The notes below the pieces were generated by a model that had not been told where the DNA came from, made no database searches, and saw only the letters and a program-made list of their open reading frames with translations. A DNA stretch of 64,000 nucleotides from DATFTE01 sp963840665 (GTDB lineage: Bacteria > Acidobacteriota > Terriglobia > Terriglobales > Acidobacteriaceae), in assembly GCA_963840665.1 (NCBI GenBank), contig CAWIZO010000005.1, forward strand, positions 62,001 through 126,000. The letters are read 5' to 3'. This document shows, piece after piece, positions 18,159-27,423 of this stretch. The position numbers were made by a program, and so were the translations under genes. The first letter of the stretch is position 1, and each line of letters begins with the position of its first letter.

Positions 18159-20039
18159 GTGCTTTCAGATCACGCAAACACTCGCGGTGGCGAACCTGCG
18201 CACTTATCGCTGAGATGGTGGCTGATTCTGCTCATCGTCTGGGTGGTGAGCGGTGTCTACACGGCTTCCCTGCTTAACCGCGGATGGGTGCCCCACGATG
18301 AAGGCACCATCGGACAAAGCGCCGAGCGCGTTCTCGAGGGACAGCTTCCTCATCGCGATTTCGATGAAGTCTATACCGGCGGGTTGACTTACTTGAACGC
18401 CTTCGCCTTCCGCTTGTTTGGCGAGAACCTGCTGTCCCCGCGCATCGTGTTGTTTCTGTTTTTTTTGCTCTGGGTGCCGGCGGTTTATTGGATAGCGTCT
18501 CGCTTTACCGGCGTCTTCGGCGCTGCTGCAGTGACTGTGCTCGCTGTTTCTTGGGGCCTTCCCAACTACACGGCGGCTCTTCCCTCCTGGTACAACCTTT
18601 TCTTCGCAACGTTCGGCATAGTGGCTCTTCTGCGCTACCTCGACGCAGGTTCTCGCCAATGGATATTCCTCGCCGGTTTATGCTGCGGAGTTTCCTTTCT
18701 CTTTAAGATCTCCGGGATCTACTTCGCCGCCGGCGTGCTGCTCTTTCTAGTGTTTCGTCAGCAGGAGCTTTGTCTCGACGATCCTCGTGGACAACGCCCC
18801 GGCCCAAATCTCTTCTGGGCTTTTGTGGCTTTCGGGCTGGCTCTATTTATCACCGCACTCTTCCTGGTTGTGCGGCACGACTTATCCACGGTAGCGGTTG
18901 CAGAGTTCGTCGTGCCCGGAGTGTCGCTCGCTGCTCTGTGCTTTACCCGCGAAATCGGGGGGATCCCCGGATCATTCAGCCGCCGATTCTCCATGCTGTT
19001 CCAGGCCGTATGGCCGTTCGCTCTTGGAGCCGCCTTACCCGTACTGCTTTTCGTGATCGTCTACGTGCGTGCCGGAGCGATTTCGGATTTCGTTCATGGC
19101 ATCTTTATCCTCCCTGGCCGTCGCCTCGCATTCGCGTCACAGAAGCCGATCGGTTTCGGTCTGAATAAAATTCTGGGTGTGATCGGATTGCTCGGATTGC
19201 TGATCGCTGCTTACGTATCAGGCATTCGATCGAGAGTCGTCCAAATTGTGATAACAGCCGCGCTCATGGCAGTGTTGGTGCTCTCGAAGTCAAACCCAAG
19301 GCTTTACACGGCCACCTGGGCTCCCCTTCTTCTGCTGATTTCTTTCTGCACGATCCTGGGAGCCATCGTGCTCGGCAATTCGCAAACGGATGGCCTGCGC
19401 CGTCAACAGGCGATGCTGCTGCTTTCCGTAACCGCGACCTGCACGCTGATCCAATTACCGTTTTCAGTCCCAATTTACTTTTGCTACGTCGCACCGCTGC
19501 TGGCACTTTCGCTGGTGGCGCTTTTCTCAATCCCCGCGCAAACATCGAAAGTAGTTCTGGGGATATTGTTGGCGTTCTACGTGGCTTTTGCCGTCATGCG
19601 CTTTACCCCGGGATTTCTTTATTCCATGGGCTTCTTCTATCAGCCCGACCCGGAGACCGAAGTACTGCAATTGCCTCGCGCAGGAGGCCTCCGCATCGAT
19701 GTTCCGGCAGCGTTTGGGTATGAGCGTTTGATCCGCGAGATAGAAGAACACGCCGGTGCGAGCCCCTATATTTATGCAGCTCCTGATTGTCCGGAAGTCT
19801 ATTTTCTTTCAGGGAAGCGCAATCCCACGCGAACGATGTTTGATTTCTTCGATGATGATCGGCAAAGTCAGGCCGCACGAGTTCTCGCGACGATTGAATC
19901 CCATAATGTTCAGCTCGTCGCGATCATGAGAAAGACGCAGTTTTCTCCGCCCATGTCACCCGATCTAGTGATGGCGTTGAGAGAACGCTTTCCTCAAGGA
20001 GAGCAGATCGGTCCGTTCGAAGTCCGCTGGCGCCCTTAG
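18159..20039 (+). CDS. GT-C type membrane glycosyltransferase (ArnT/PMT-like)
   Basis: Integral membrane protein of 626 residues with a short cytoplasmic start, many hydrophobic segments (first at about residues 20-36) and a soluble C-terminal domain. The acidic pair D47-E48 in VPHDEG after the first helix is the expected catalytic position of GT-C enzymes that use polyprenyl-phosphate sugars. GTG 18159 is the start. It is followed by sugar-nucleotide genes, so it probably adds a sugar to a surface glycan or lipid. Acceptor and donor are not known. Confidence 0.75.
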   Translation: MLSDHANTRGGEPAHLSLRWWLILLIVWVVSGVYTASLLNRGWVPHDEGTIGQSAERVLEGQLPHRDFDEVYTGGLTYLNAFAFRLFGENLLSPRIVLFLFFLLWVPAVYWIASRFTGVFGAAAVTVLAVSWGLPNYTAALPSWYNLFFATFGIVALLRYLDAGSRQWIFLAGLCCGVSFLFKISGIYFAAGVLLFLVFRQQELCLDDPRGQRPGPNLFWAFVAFGLALFITALFLVVRHDLSTVAVAEFVVPGVSLAALCFTREIGGIPGSFSRRFSMLFQAVWPFALGAALPVLLFVIVYVRAGAISDFVHGIFILPGRRLAFASQKPIGFGLNKILGVIGLLGLLIAAYVSGIRSRVVQIVITAALMAVLVLSKSNPRLYTATWAPLLLLISFCTILGAIVLGNSQTDGLRRQQAMLLLSVTATCTLIQLPFSVPIYFCYVAPLLALSLVALFSIPAQTSKVVLGILLAFYVAFAVMRFTPGFLYSMGFFYQPDPETEVLQLPRAGGLRIDVPAAFGYERLIREIEEHAGASPYIYAAPDCPEVYFLSGKRNPTRTMFDFFDDDRQSQAARVLATIESHNVQLVAIMRKTQFSPPMSPDLVMALRERFPQGEQIGPFEVRWRP

Positions 20040-20641
20040 CGGATGCACTCCAGAATAATGTGGGTGTACGGAATCCTCAGCATGTTGTCGCGAACTGTGG
20101 CCTTCACATTGTCGAAGATCTGCGACGCAATCTTCACATAACCCTCTTCGCTGCGCACGAACTCTCCGCGATCCCTCGCCAACAGAGCCTTTGCTGCCGA
20201 GCTTTGACTGTTGGTCCACACGCCGTCGAGGGTGACCAATTTCCCGGCGGGCTTCAAGGCTTCGTGCGCAATCTTGAAAAGCTGCTGTGATTCGGCGTCG
20301 TCCAGATGATGCAGAATTCCCAATGCGAGGACGGAATCGAAATACGACCGCTCGGGCAACGTGTACTCGCTCACTCGCTCGCACACAAACCGCGCATGCG
20401 GAAAGCGGCGCCTCGCCTGCTCGATGTATTCGGCGCTGGCGTCGAAACCTACGTATTCAGACTCGGGAAGGTAAGGCACAATCGTTCCCGGTCCGCAGCC
20501 GATTTCGAGAATGCGTTCTCCGGCTTTGGGGCGAATGAATTCCTTGACCAGCGTCCGGCTGCGCGCCGGGCCGCCAATCACGTTCCAGAACAGTTGGTAG
20601 GCTTGCGGCAGGGCAAGCACCGAGCGAATCGTTCGAATCAT
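20036..20641 (-). CDS. Class I SAM-dependent methyltransferase
   Basis: Rossmann-fold methyltransferase of 201 residues. Motif I is ILEIGCGPGTIVPYL, the acidic residue that binds SAM ribose follows in YVGFDASAEYIE, and the post-I region SVLALGILHHL is typical. The start at 20641 (MIRTIRSVLALPQAYQLFWNV) was chosen because the upstream in-frame extension overlaps the divergent rfbF gene and is not credible. The N-terminal part resembles methyltransferases of glycan or lipid pathways. Its 3' end overlaps the end of the glycosyltransferase gene by four bases. Substrate unknown. Confidence 0.82.
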   Translation of the reverse strand: MIRTIRSVLALPQAYQLFWNVIGGPARSRTLVKEFIRPKAGERILEIGCGPGTIVPYLPESEYVGFDASAEYIEQARRRFPHARFVCERVSEYTLPERSYFDSVLALGILHHLDDAESQQLFKIAHEALKPAGKLVTLDGVWTNSQSSAAKALLARDRGEFVRSEEGYVKIASQIFDNVKATVRDNMLRIPYTHIILECIR

Positions 20642-20722
20642 TGATTTTTGGTACGATTGCCTGCAAGATACGCTGATTCTATTGAAACACAAACCCGCGC
20701 CGGCCAACCGCGCGTCGATGCT

Positions 20723-21490
20723 ATGAAAGTGATCATTCTCGCCGGAGGACTGGGCACGCGTCTGGCTGAAGAAACCTCCGCCCGCCCGAAGCCTATGGTG
20801 GAGATCGGCGGCAAGCCGATCCTCTGGCATATCATGCAACTCTACGCCAGCCACGGCTTCAACGACTTCCTTATCGCCTGCGGATACAAGGGCGAGAGCA
20901 TCAAAGAGTACTTTCACAATTTTCGGATTCACAACAGCGACCTCTTTCTTAATTTGAAAGATGGATCGTGCAAAGTCGCGAACTCGACCGTTCCTGACTG
21001 GCGAGTGGGATTGATCGATACGGGCCTGAACACACTGACCGGCGGCCGGGTGCGACGGCTCAAGAATCTTCTGGGAGACGAGTCTTTTCTGGTGACCTAC
21101 GGGGATGGACTCGCCGACATCGATCTCAAGGGTCTGGTGAAATTCCATCGCGGCCACGGCAAGCTAGCGACCGTCACCGCAGTCTCGCCCATCGCGCGTT
21201 TCGGAAGCCTTGAATTGAATGGCGATCGCGTCGCGAAGTTCGCGGAAAAGCCTCAGACCGGAGAAGGTTGGATCAACGGCGGCTTCTTCGTGTTTGAGCC
21301 CAAGGTTCTCGATTACATCTCAGGCGATCAGACTACGCTCGAAGGGGAACCGCTCGAACGCCTCGCGGGCGATGGCCAACTGATGGCCTACCGTCACTCC
21401 GGCTTCTGGCACCCCATGGACACGTTGCGTGACAAACAGCTTCTTGATTCGCTCTGGGCGAGCGGCAAAGCCCCGTGGAAAGTCGCGTGA
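20723..21490 (+). CDS. rfbF: Glucose-1-phosphate cytidylyltransferase
   Basis: Makes CDP-glucose from CTP and glucose-1-phosphate, the first step of CDP-linked deoxysugar synthesis. The nucleotidyltransferase signature LAGGLGTRLAEETSARPKPMVE lies near residues 6-27, with the metal-binding region TYGDGLADID near residue 130 and the family end segment GFWHPMDTLRDK. The protein has 255 residues, as expected. ATG 20723 was chosen over an upstream in-frame start that lacks conserved sequence. The stop TGA overlaps the next start as GTGATG. It heads the five-gene overlapping operon 20723-25132. Confidence 0.93.
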   Translation: MKVIILAGGLGTRLAEETSARPKPMVEIGGKPILWHIMQLYASHGFNDFLIACGYKGESIKEYFHNFRIHNSDLFLNLKDGSCKVANSTVPDWRVGLIDTGLNTLTGGRVRRLKNLLGDESFLVTYGDGLADIDLKGLVKFHRGHGKLATVTAVSPIARFGSLELNGDRVAKFAEKPQTGEGWINGGFFVFEPKVLDYISGDQTTLEGEPLERLAGDGQLMAYRHSGFWHPMDTLRDKQLLDSLWASGKAPWKVA

Positions 21491-22554
21491 TGCTGCAGGA
21501 TTTCTATCCCGGCAAGAAAGTTCTGGTCACCGGCCACACCGGTTTCAAAGGCGGATGGCTCACTGCCTGGCTGAAATCGCTGGGGGCCAACGTGGTTGGG
21601 CTCGCCTTGCCCCCCGATACGACTCCGAATCTCTTCGACTCGATTTGTCTTGGTTGCGGAATGATCTCGGTGCTGGGCGATATCCGCGATGCCTCGGTTG
21701 TGTCGTCCATCTTCCGCCAGCATTCGCCCGAGATCGTCTTTCACAACGCTGCACAGCCGCTGGTGCGCCAATCCTATCGCGAGCCTGTGGAAACCTATGC
21801 CACCAATGTGATGGGAACCGTGCATGTGCTCGAGGCCATCCGCAATACTCCTTCGGTGCGTGCGGTGGTGGTTGTTACCAGTGACAAGGCTTACGAAAAT
21901 CGCGAGTGGTTTTGGGGATACCGCGAAGAAGATGCGCTCGGAGGCCATGACCCCTACAGCTCAAGCAAAGCCTGCGCGGAACTGATAACCGCCGCGTATC
22001 GTCGATCGTTCTTCGACGCAGACAACGGCGCGCGGGTGGCGACCGCTCGTGCGGGCAACGTGATCGGAGGAGGCGATTGGTCCGAAGATCGCATTGTTCC
22101 CGACATCGTGCGCGGCATCGTCACGAATCAGCCGATTGTCATTCGCCGTCCTGATTCAGTGCGTCCATGGCAGCATGTGCTCGAGCCCGTCCGTGGATAC
22201 TTGATGCTCGCGCAAAGACTCTGGGAACAACGCGACTTCGCCGAAGCATGGAACTTCGGGCCGCGCGACGAAGACGCGATCTCAGTGGGCGACCTGGCAA
22301 AGCACCTCGTCGCGAAGTGGGGAAGGGGCGAGTTGAAGATCGAGCCCGAGAAAAATGCACCGCACGAGGCGCAGTTTCTGCGATTGAACACAAACAAGGC
22401 CCGCACGCGGCTGGGTTGGCGACCGATTTTGAATATCGACCAAGCTCTGTCGTGGACGGTCGACTGGTACCGTAAGTTTTATGACGACGCTACCTCCTCC
22501 TCGGCCACGATCGCAGAACAAATCGAACTCTTCTCGGAGGCGGCGAGCTTATGA
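21490..22554 (+). CDS. rfbG: CDP-glucose 4,6-dehydratase
   Basis: SDR-family enzyme converting CDP-glucose to CDP-4-keto-6-deoxyglucose. The NAD-binding motif TGHTGFKGGW lies at residues 14-23 and is characteristic of this enzyme. The catalytic YxxxK is YSSSK near residues 156-160. The 354-residue length is typical. ATG 21490 overlaps the rfbF stop by one base. The downstream gene starts before the rfbG stop (ATG 22551), so translation is likely coupled. Confidence 0.93.
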   Translation: MLQDFYPGKKVLVTGHTGFKGGWLTAWLKSLGANVVGLALPPDTTPNLFDSICLGCGMISVLGDIRDASVVSSIFRQHSPEIVFHNAAQPLVRQSYREPVETYATNVMGTVHVLEAIRNTPSVRAVVVVTSDKAYENREWFWGYREEDALGGHDPYSSSKACAELITAAYRRSFFDADNGARVATARAGNVIGGGDWSEDRIVPDIVRGIVTNQPIVIRRPDSVRPWQHVLEPVRGYLMLAQRLWEQRDFAEAWNFGPRDEDAISVGDLAKHLVAKWGRGELKIEPEKNAPHEAQFLRLNTNKARTRLGWRPILNIDQALSWTVDWYRKFYDDATSSSATIAEQIELFSEAASL

Positions 22555-23507
22555 CGCAGCCGCGCTCCGTCCTCGTGACCGGCGCCACCGGACTGATCGG
22601 CTCAGCGTTGGTTCGCCTTCTGCATGCGGAAAACATCACCGTCTATTGCCTGATTCGCCGAGGAAGTCTCTCGAAGCTGCCTCCGCTGGCCGGAGTCGAA
22701 GCCATCGAGGTTCCGACCTTCGAGACCGAGACGTTGCGAAGGTCCCTAAGCGGGATCGCTTGCGACACGGTTTTCCATCTCGCCTCTTACGGTGTGCAAA
22801 TCAACGATCGCGATCGGGATCAACTCGTCGCCGGGAACGTGGGCGTTCTCTCCCACGTGCTCGAAGCCATTTCTGAGCACGCGCCCGGCAAGTTCCTTTA
22901 CGCGGGGAGCTGTTCGGAATACGGCTTTCCGGTAAAAGACGGACAGCCCATCTCTGAGGATCAGCCTCTTCGTCCCACCTCGCTATACGGTGCCGCCAAA
23001 GCTGCCGCCGAAGTATATGGACAAGCGCTGGCCTTGCAACTGAAAATTCCCTTCACCGCTTTGAGGCTATTCAACGTTTTTGGGCCGGGAGAAACGCCTC
23101 ACCGGCTGCTGCCGTCCATCATTCAAGCTCTCGATCAGGATCGCCCTGTCAACCTGACCGGCGGTGCACAACGGCGTGATCTGGTTCACGTCGACGATGT
23201 GGCAGGAGCGCTGCTGGCCGCGGCCCGTTCCCAGCATCTCAAAGCCTTTGCCGCTTACAATGTCTGCTCTGGGCAGCCGGTTTGTATTCGCCAGGTCGGA
23301 GAGACCGCAGCAAGATTGATGGGCAAGTCCCAGCATTTGCTGAAATGGGGCGCGCTGCCTTATCGAAGTGACGAACCGATGTGGGTGGTGGGAGATCCGG
23401 CACGCTTTCAGCGTGACACGTCGTGGCATCCGAAGATGAATCTGACCGAAGGCATCCGCAGCATGGTTGCTGCACTGCGGAACCGTGAACACCAAAATGC
23501 AGTTTGA
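22551..23507 (+). CDS. NAD-dependent epimerase/dehydratase (SDR), CDP-deoxysugar context
   Basis: Extended SDR of 318 residues with the glycine motif TGATGLIG at residues 10-17 and the catalytic tyrosine motif YGAAK. Directly after rfbG, the expected role is reduction or epimerisation of the CDP-4-keto-6-deoxy sugar, comparable to RfbJ/abequose- or paratose-synthase-like enzymes. Those usually act after a C-3 dehydrase (RfbH/DdhC), which is not present in the window, so a simple 6-deoxyhexose product is also possible. Four-base overlap (ATGA) with rfbG. Confidence 0.85.
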   Translation: MTQPRSVLVTGATGLIGSALVRLLHAENITVYCLIRRGSLSKLPPLAGVEAIEVPTFETETLRRSLSGIACDTVFHLASYGVQINDRDRDQLVAGNVGVLSHVLEAISEHAPGKFLYAGSCSEYGFPVKDGQPISEDQPLRPTSLYGAAKAAAEVYGQALALQLKIPFTALRLFNVFGPGETPHRLLPSIIQALDQDRPVNLTGGAQRRDLVHVDDVAGALLAAARSQHLKAFAAYNVCSGQPVCIRQVGETAARLMGKSQHLLKWGALPYRSDEPMWVVGDPARFQRDTSWHPKMNLTEGIRSMVAALRNREHQNAV

Positions 23508-24168
23508 TCAATTTGCCGGAAATTACAAACACGTGCTCGACCAGAGCATTGCTGTCTCCGGCGAAGACTCCAGCTACTTCGCCGAATACAAAGCGCGTTA
23601 TCTGGCGCGGATTTTTGGCGCTGGATTTTCCGGCAAGATTCTGGATTTCGGTTGCGGCGTCGGCCTTCTGTCCCGCTTCATTAAGAAACATCTGCCTAAA
23701 TCGCGGCTCGATGGATTCGATGTCTCGCGCGAGAGCATCGCACGCATCGATCACTCGCTGACGGGACAGGGTGTCTTCACCTCAGATTCGGACCATCTCG
23801 CGCGTGACTACGATTTGATCGTTGTCGCCAATGTCTTGCACCACGTGATGCCGGAAGAGCGCAAGGCGACCGTCAATGAACTGGCAGGCCGTCTGGCCGC
23901 TAATGGCAAACTCGCTATCATCGAGCACAATCCCGCGAATCCGCTAACGCGCCGCACCGTCGATCGCTGTCCCTTCGACGAAGATGCGATCCTGCTGCGT
24001 TCTGCTGAAGCACAATCTCTGATCCAGGCTGCAGGACTCACGCTGCTGCGTCGTGACTATATTGTGTTCATGCCACGCCCGCTGGCGAGACTTCGACCCT
24101 TGGAACCCTGGCTTTCTTGGCTTCCTCTGGGAGCGCAATACGCAGTTCTGGGTGAAAAGCATGTCTAA
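23497..24168 (+). CDS. Class I SAM-dependent methyltransferase in sugar operon
   Basis: Methyltransferase of about 223 residues. Motif I is ILDFGCGVGLLSRF; the ribose-binding aspartate is in LDGFDVSRESI, and the later VVANVLHHV fits the fold. ATG 23497 lies inside the end of the preceding gene (11-base overlap). Its stop overlaps the following glycosyltransferase start by eight bases. In this context it may methylate a CDP-sugar or a sugar residue on a lipid carrier. No specific family was recognised. Confidence 0.82.
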   Translation: MQFDQFAGNYKHVLDQSIAVSGEDSSYFAEYKARYLARIFGAGFSGKILDFGCGVGLLSRFIKKHLPKSRLDGFDVSRESIARIDHSLTGQGVFTSDSDHLARDYDLIVVANVLHHVMPEERKATVNELAGRLAANGKLAIIEHNPANPLTRRTVDRCPFDEDAILLRSAEAQSLIQAAGLTLLRRDYIVFMPRPLARLRPLEPWLSWLPLGAQYAVLGEKHV

Positions 24169-25132
24169 GAAGCTGATCACCATTCTCGTGCCGGTATTCA
24201 ACGAAGAGCAGAACATCGAACCCCTTTACGATGCGCTGCAGCCCGTTCTAGCCCAACTTTCGGACCGCTACGAGTTTGAGATTCTTTTCACTGACAATCA
24301 CTCCACCGACTCAACGTTCCCCGCCATCGAACGTCTCGCCGTTCGCGATCCTCGAATTCGCGCGCTGCGCTTCTCCCGCAACTTCGGTTTCCAGCGCTCG
24401 ATCCTTACCGGCTACCTCAACGCCCGCGGAGACGCTGCCGTACAAATCGACTGCGATCTGCAGGACCCTCCCGAGCTGATTCTCGAGTTCATCAAGAAAT
24501 GGGAGGAAGGGTATCGCGTTGTCTACGGCGTTCGCGGTTCGCGCAAAGAAGGCTGGATGATGAACTCGACCCGGCGATTTTTTTATCGCCTGATCGACTC
24601 CCTCAGCGAGGACGACCTTCCGCTCGATGCAGGAGACTTCCGTTTGGTCGATCGCCGGGTGCTCGATGAATTAAGAAATCTCGACGACTCGCAGCCTTAT
24701 TTGCGAGGCACGGTAGCGTCGTTAGGTTTTAGCCAGGTCGGCGTCCCGTATGACCGTGCCGAGCGCACCCGCGGCGAGAGCAAATTTTCCTTCGGAGAAC
24801 TGGTCGGCCTCGCCCTCGACGGCATCTTGAATCACTCGGTAGTGCCTCTGCGGATTGCCACTTACCTCGGTCTCGCCGTCTCCGTTCTTACTCTTATCGC
24901 GATCATCGGCTACACCGCCGGACGCTTGTTCTTCGGTGCCGACTGGCCCCCGGGCTTTGCCACCATCATCATCCTGATCCTGGGCTCGCTCAGCTTGAAC
25001 GCGCTATTCCTCGGGATCATCGGGGAATATCTGGGACGTATTTACAAACAGGTCAAGCGGCGTCCGCTGACCATCATCGAGCGCGAAATCGATTCGTCTG
25101 CGGCCACACAAAGCCGTTCTGCGGCCCGCTGA
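24161..25132 (+). CDS. Family 2 glycosyltransferase (GtrB/DPM1-like), membrane-anchored
   Basis: 323-residue enzyme with an N-terminal GT-A domain (VPVFNEEQNI at residues ~11-20; DXD-like CDLQDPP near residues 97-103) and two C-terminal membrane helices (about 232-252 and 265-290). The pattern matches polyprenyl-phosphate sugar transferases such as GtrB and ArnC, which make polyprenyl-P-sugars. It closes the CDP-sugar operon and could prepare the lipid-linked donor used by the GT-C enzyme encoded at 18159-20039. That pairing is an inference. Confidence 0.88.
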   Translation: MSKKLITILVPVFNEEQNIEPLYDALQPVLAQLSDRYEFEILFTDNHSTDSTFPAIERLAVRDPRIRALRFSRNFGFQRSILTGYLNARGDAAVQIDCDLQDPPELILEFIKKWEEGYRVVYGVRGSRKEGWMMNSTRRFFYRLIDSLSEDDLPLDAGDFRLVDRRVLDELRNLDDSQPYLRGTVASLGFSQVGVPYDRAERTRGESKFSFGELVGLALDGILNHSVVPLRIATYLGLAVSVLTLIAIIGYTAGRLFFGADWPPGFATIIILILGSLSLNALFLGIIGEYLGRIYKQVKRRPLTIIEREIDSSAATQSRSAAR

Positions 25133-25134
25133 TG

Positions 25135-25587
25135 CTAGACACCGACCGGCGCTTCGACGAGAATTTTCGGATCCAGCACAAATGTCGCTTGAATCGAGCG
25201 CGCGATCAGGCAGCCGCGTTCGGTCTTTTCCAGCAACCGGCCCGCGAGTTCGCGATCCTCTTCCCGACGGATGGTCACAACCGGCCGCAGGGTAATCTTC
25301 GTAAAACGCAGCCCGCCCTCTTGTTTTTCGATCGTACCCTCCACCTGTATTTCGAGCCCGTGAAACTCCAGCTTCGACGCTTTTGAAACTCCGCGGAAGG
25401 TCGCCACGTAGCAAGTGGCGACGCCCGCCAATAACAAGTGCTCGGGAGTCCACATGCCGGGCTCGCCGCCGAATTCCGGCGGAGCTGCAAAATTAATCGT
25501 GCGCGGAATGGAACTGTCTGCTTCCACGATTCCTCGTTTGTGCAGCGTCCAATGTGCGGTGGTTTGATACGTGTATTTCTTTTCCAC
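25135..25587 (-). CDS. OsmC family peroxiredoxin-like protein
   Basis: 150-residue OsmC/Ohr-type protein. The two conserved redox cysteines are visible in GVATCYVATF and TERGCLIARSI, which in Ohr/OsmC act on organic peroxides. GTG 25587 is chosen because GGAGG lies six bases upstream; the longer in-frame start at 25614 has no such support. It converges on the glycosyltransferase, whose stop is only two bases away. Confidence 0.87.
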   Translation of the reverse strand: MEKKYTYQTTAHWTLHKRGIVEADSSIPRTINFAAPPEFGGEPGMWTPEHLLLAGVATCYVATFRGVSKASKLEFHGLEIQVEGTIEKQEGGLRFTKITLRPVVTIRREEDRELAGRLLEKTERGCLIARSIQATFVLDPKILVEAPVGV

Positions 25588-25789
25588 GATGGTCCTCCAG
25601 CGAAACCTTAGCAACCCATGTACTGATGGGCTGTGTTGTCCGTCACTGCTAAGTGTTTACGCGGTAACCATTTCGCCCTGTGATGTTCGTCACCGACTCC
25701 AGTGAGAGCGGTCACGGCATCCATGTACCTCCAGACCGAAAATAATGAGCATGCCGGAGTGGCGGCCCTGCCGCCCGCGGAGGTGCATC

Positions 25790-26173
25790 GTGTCCACCGA
25801 TAAACGTGACATCCTCGACGTCCTCAAGTTCGAATTGAACTTCCTCGAACAGGGAGGTTACGGCCGCTCGGTGCGTACGCCGTGGAACCCGACCTCCATC
25901 TTTCAAGACTCGCTCTCCTGCATCAACTTCAACGATCCTGAACGTCCTCACCCCTGCGGCGAGTGCCTGCTCACCGACTTTGTACCTGCTGAAGGCCAAA
26001 ACGAAGGCGTGCCATGTCATCACATCCCTCTCAATCGCGATGGAGAGACCGTCGACACCATGGAGCGCCAGTGCAATCAGCATGAGCTTGAGGAAGCGGT
26101 TAAGAACTGGCTGCGGGATATGATCCAGCGCATTGAGAAAGAGCGCGCGCAAAAAACAGAACCGAGCCTGTAA
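25790..26173 (+). CDS. Conserved hypothetical protein with cysteine pairs
   Basis: 127-residue protein not assigned to a family. It has two clusters of possible metal ligands, HPCGEC and VPCHH, and an additional cysteine in RQCNQHE, followed by a charged helix. No signal peptide or membrane segment. GTG 25790 has GGAGG nine bases upstream. The gene stands alone between the OsmC and rubrerythrin-like genes, both linked to oxidative stress. A metal-binding role is possible but only inferred. Confidence 0.7.
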   Translation: MSTDKRDILDVLKFELNFLEQGGYGRSVRTPWNPTSIFQDSLSCINFNDPERPHPCGECLLTDFVPAEGQNEGVPCHHIPLNRDGETVDTMERQCNQHELEEAVKNWLRDMIQRIEKERAQKTEPSL

Positions 26174-26281
26174 CACGCGCACCCGGTTTACCATTTTGGG
26201 AAGAAGAACGTCTCCTACCCGCATTGCTCCTATCCAAGATACTTGCGAAACGCTATTCTCTCGTAAGTGAACGGAGGAGTT

Positions 26282-26812
26282 ATGAAGCGCGACTTCGCCT
26301 CGTTAAGCGCCCAGGAAGCCCTGCACGTCGCTATTTTTATTGAAGAGCGCAATGCCGAGATCTACCACCAGTTTGCGGAAATGTTTGCTGAATTTCGCGA
26401 TCCTGAATCTCTCGAGATCGCCGCCGCGTTCTGGGACATGGCCACCGAAGAACGCAAGCACGGTACCATGCTGCAGAAGCGCTATTTTGACCGTTACGGC
26501 ACGCGCCCCTGTGCGGTCACCGAAGAAGATATCTCCGACTTCATCGAAGTGCCTCACCTGGAAAATGGCGAAATCTTCACCATCAGCAAGCTGAAGGTCG
26601 GACGTTCCCCGCGCGAAATGGCTTTGGAAATCGCGATGGCTGCGGAACAAAATGCCGTCCGCTACTACAACCGGCTCAGCGAAATCACTGAAGATGCCGA
26701 ACTGAAATCGTTCTACCGCGAGTTTGTCGATTTCGAAGCGGGACACAGCGATTGGCTGGAAAAGAAACTCTCCGAGGCGCGCCGAACCTCGGGTGGAACC
26801 AAACTCGCCTGA
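26282..26812 (+). CDS. Rubrerythrin / ferritin-like diiron protein
   Basis: 176-residue four-helix-bundle protein. The diiron ligands are laid out as E-rich helices: EERNAEIY, the EERKH (ExxH) motif, EQNAVRYY, and EAGHSDW (ExxH). This is the pattern of the rubrerythrin/ferritin-like superfamily, where it reduces peroxide or stores iron. There is no C-terminal rubredoxin domain (no Cys pairs), so it is not a classical rubrerythrin. ATG 26282 with GGAGG upstream was preferred to 26267. Confidence 0.85.
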   Translation: MKRDFASLSAQEALHVAIFIEERNAEIYHQFAEMFAEFRDPESLEIAAAFWDMATEERKHGTMLQKRYFDRYGTRPCAVTEEDISDFIEVPHLENGEIFTISKLKVGRSPREMALEIAMAAEQNAVRYYNRLSEITEDAELKSFYREFVDFEAGHSDWLEKKLSEARRTSGGTKLA

Positions 26813-27310
26813 TCAATTCCGGGCAGCCGGAGCGGGATTCACGTCTTCCGGGAATTCCTTCAACACCACTTCATGGACTTTCGACGTCGTCTTCTTGTTC
26901 ACGTCGGTCGTGTATTCGGCGAGCGTGCCCTTTAGGACGAAATAGGCTTCGTCCCCAGGATTTTTCCCCGCTCCCCGCTCCACCGTTCCCTTGAATTCGT
27001 ACCAGACGGCGTGTACGGTCTCGGTCGTAAAGGTCAGGTTCTTTCCGTCCAACTTACCCTGTTTGAAGAACTGGTCCAGAAAAGCGCCGCGATCGCTCTC
27101 CTGGTCTCCATAGCGAGAAACAAAGCCGGTCACGCGCCCGGCTTGTTCCACCGAGACCTGCACAAATTCCCCATCCTGCAGAAAGCTGTACATCCCCGAA
27201 TAGTTTGACGATGCATCAGGCGCTGGCGGGTTCGGTTTCGCTTGGCCCAGGACCAGTAAACTCCCCTGCAACAGCATCAAAGAAATTAGCGCCAGCTTTG
27301 TCATGAACAA
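26813..27310 (-). CDS. Secreted hypothetical protein
   Basis: 165-residue protein with a signal peptide (residues ~1-22, cleavage likely after LVLGQA) and a single beta-rich domain (NYSGMYSFLQDGEFVQVSVEQAG ... FVLKGTLAEY). Not recognised. The gene converges on the rubrerythrin-like gene, with stop codons next to each other, and is divergent from the TonB-domain gene. The protein is likely periplasmic or outer-membrane associated. Confidence 0.7.
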   Translation of the reverse strand: MFMTKLALISLMLLQGSLLVLGQAKPNPPAPDASSNYSGMYSFLQDGEFVQVSVEQAGRVTGFVSRYGDQESDRGAFLDQFFKQGKLDGKNLTFTTETVHAVWYEFKGTVERGAGKNPGDEAYFVLKGTLAEYTTDVNKKTTSKVHEVVLKEFPEDVNPAPAARN

Positions 27311-27423
27311 CCCTGCTTTCGCGGATTAATGGACGTAAACCTAATTAAATCATGCCCGCCTGTCCATGGAACTTCCCATTCCGGGAGGGCCGTGCTGGCA
27401 GGCTATAATCGAAGGCTCCTGCC

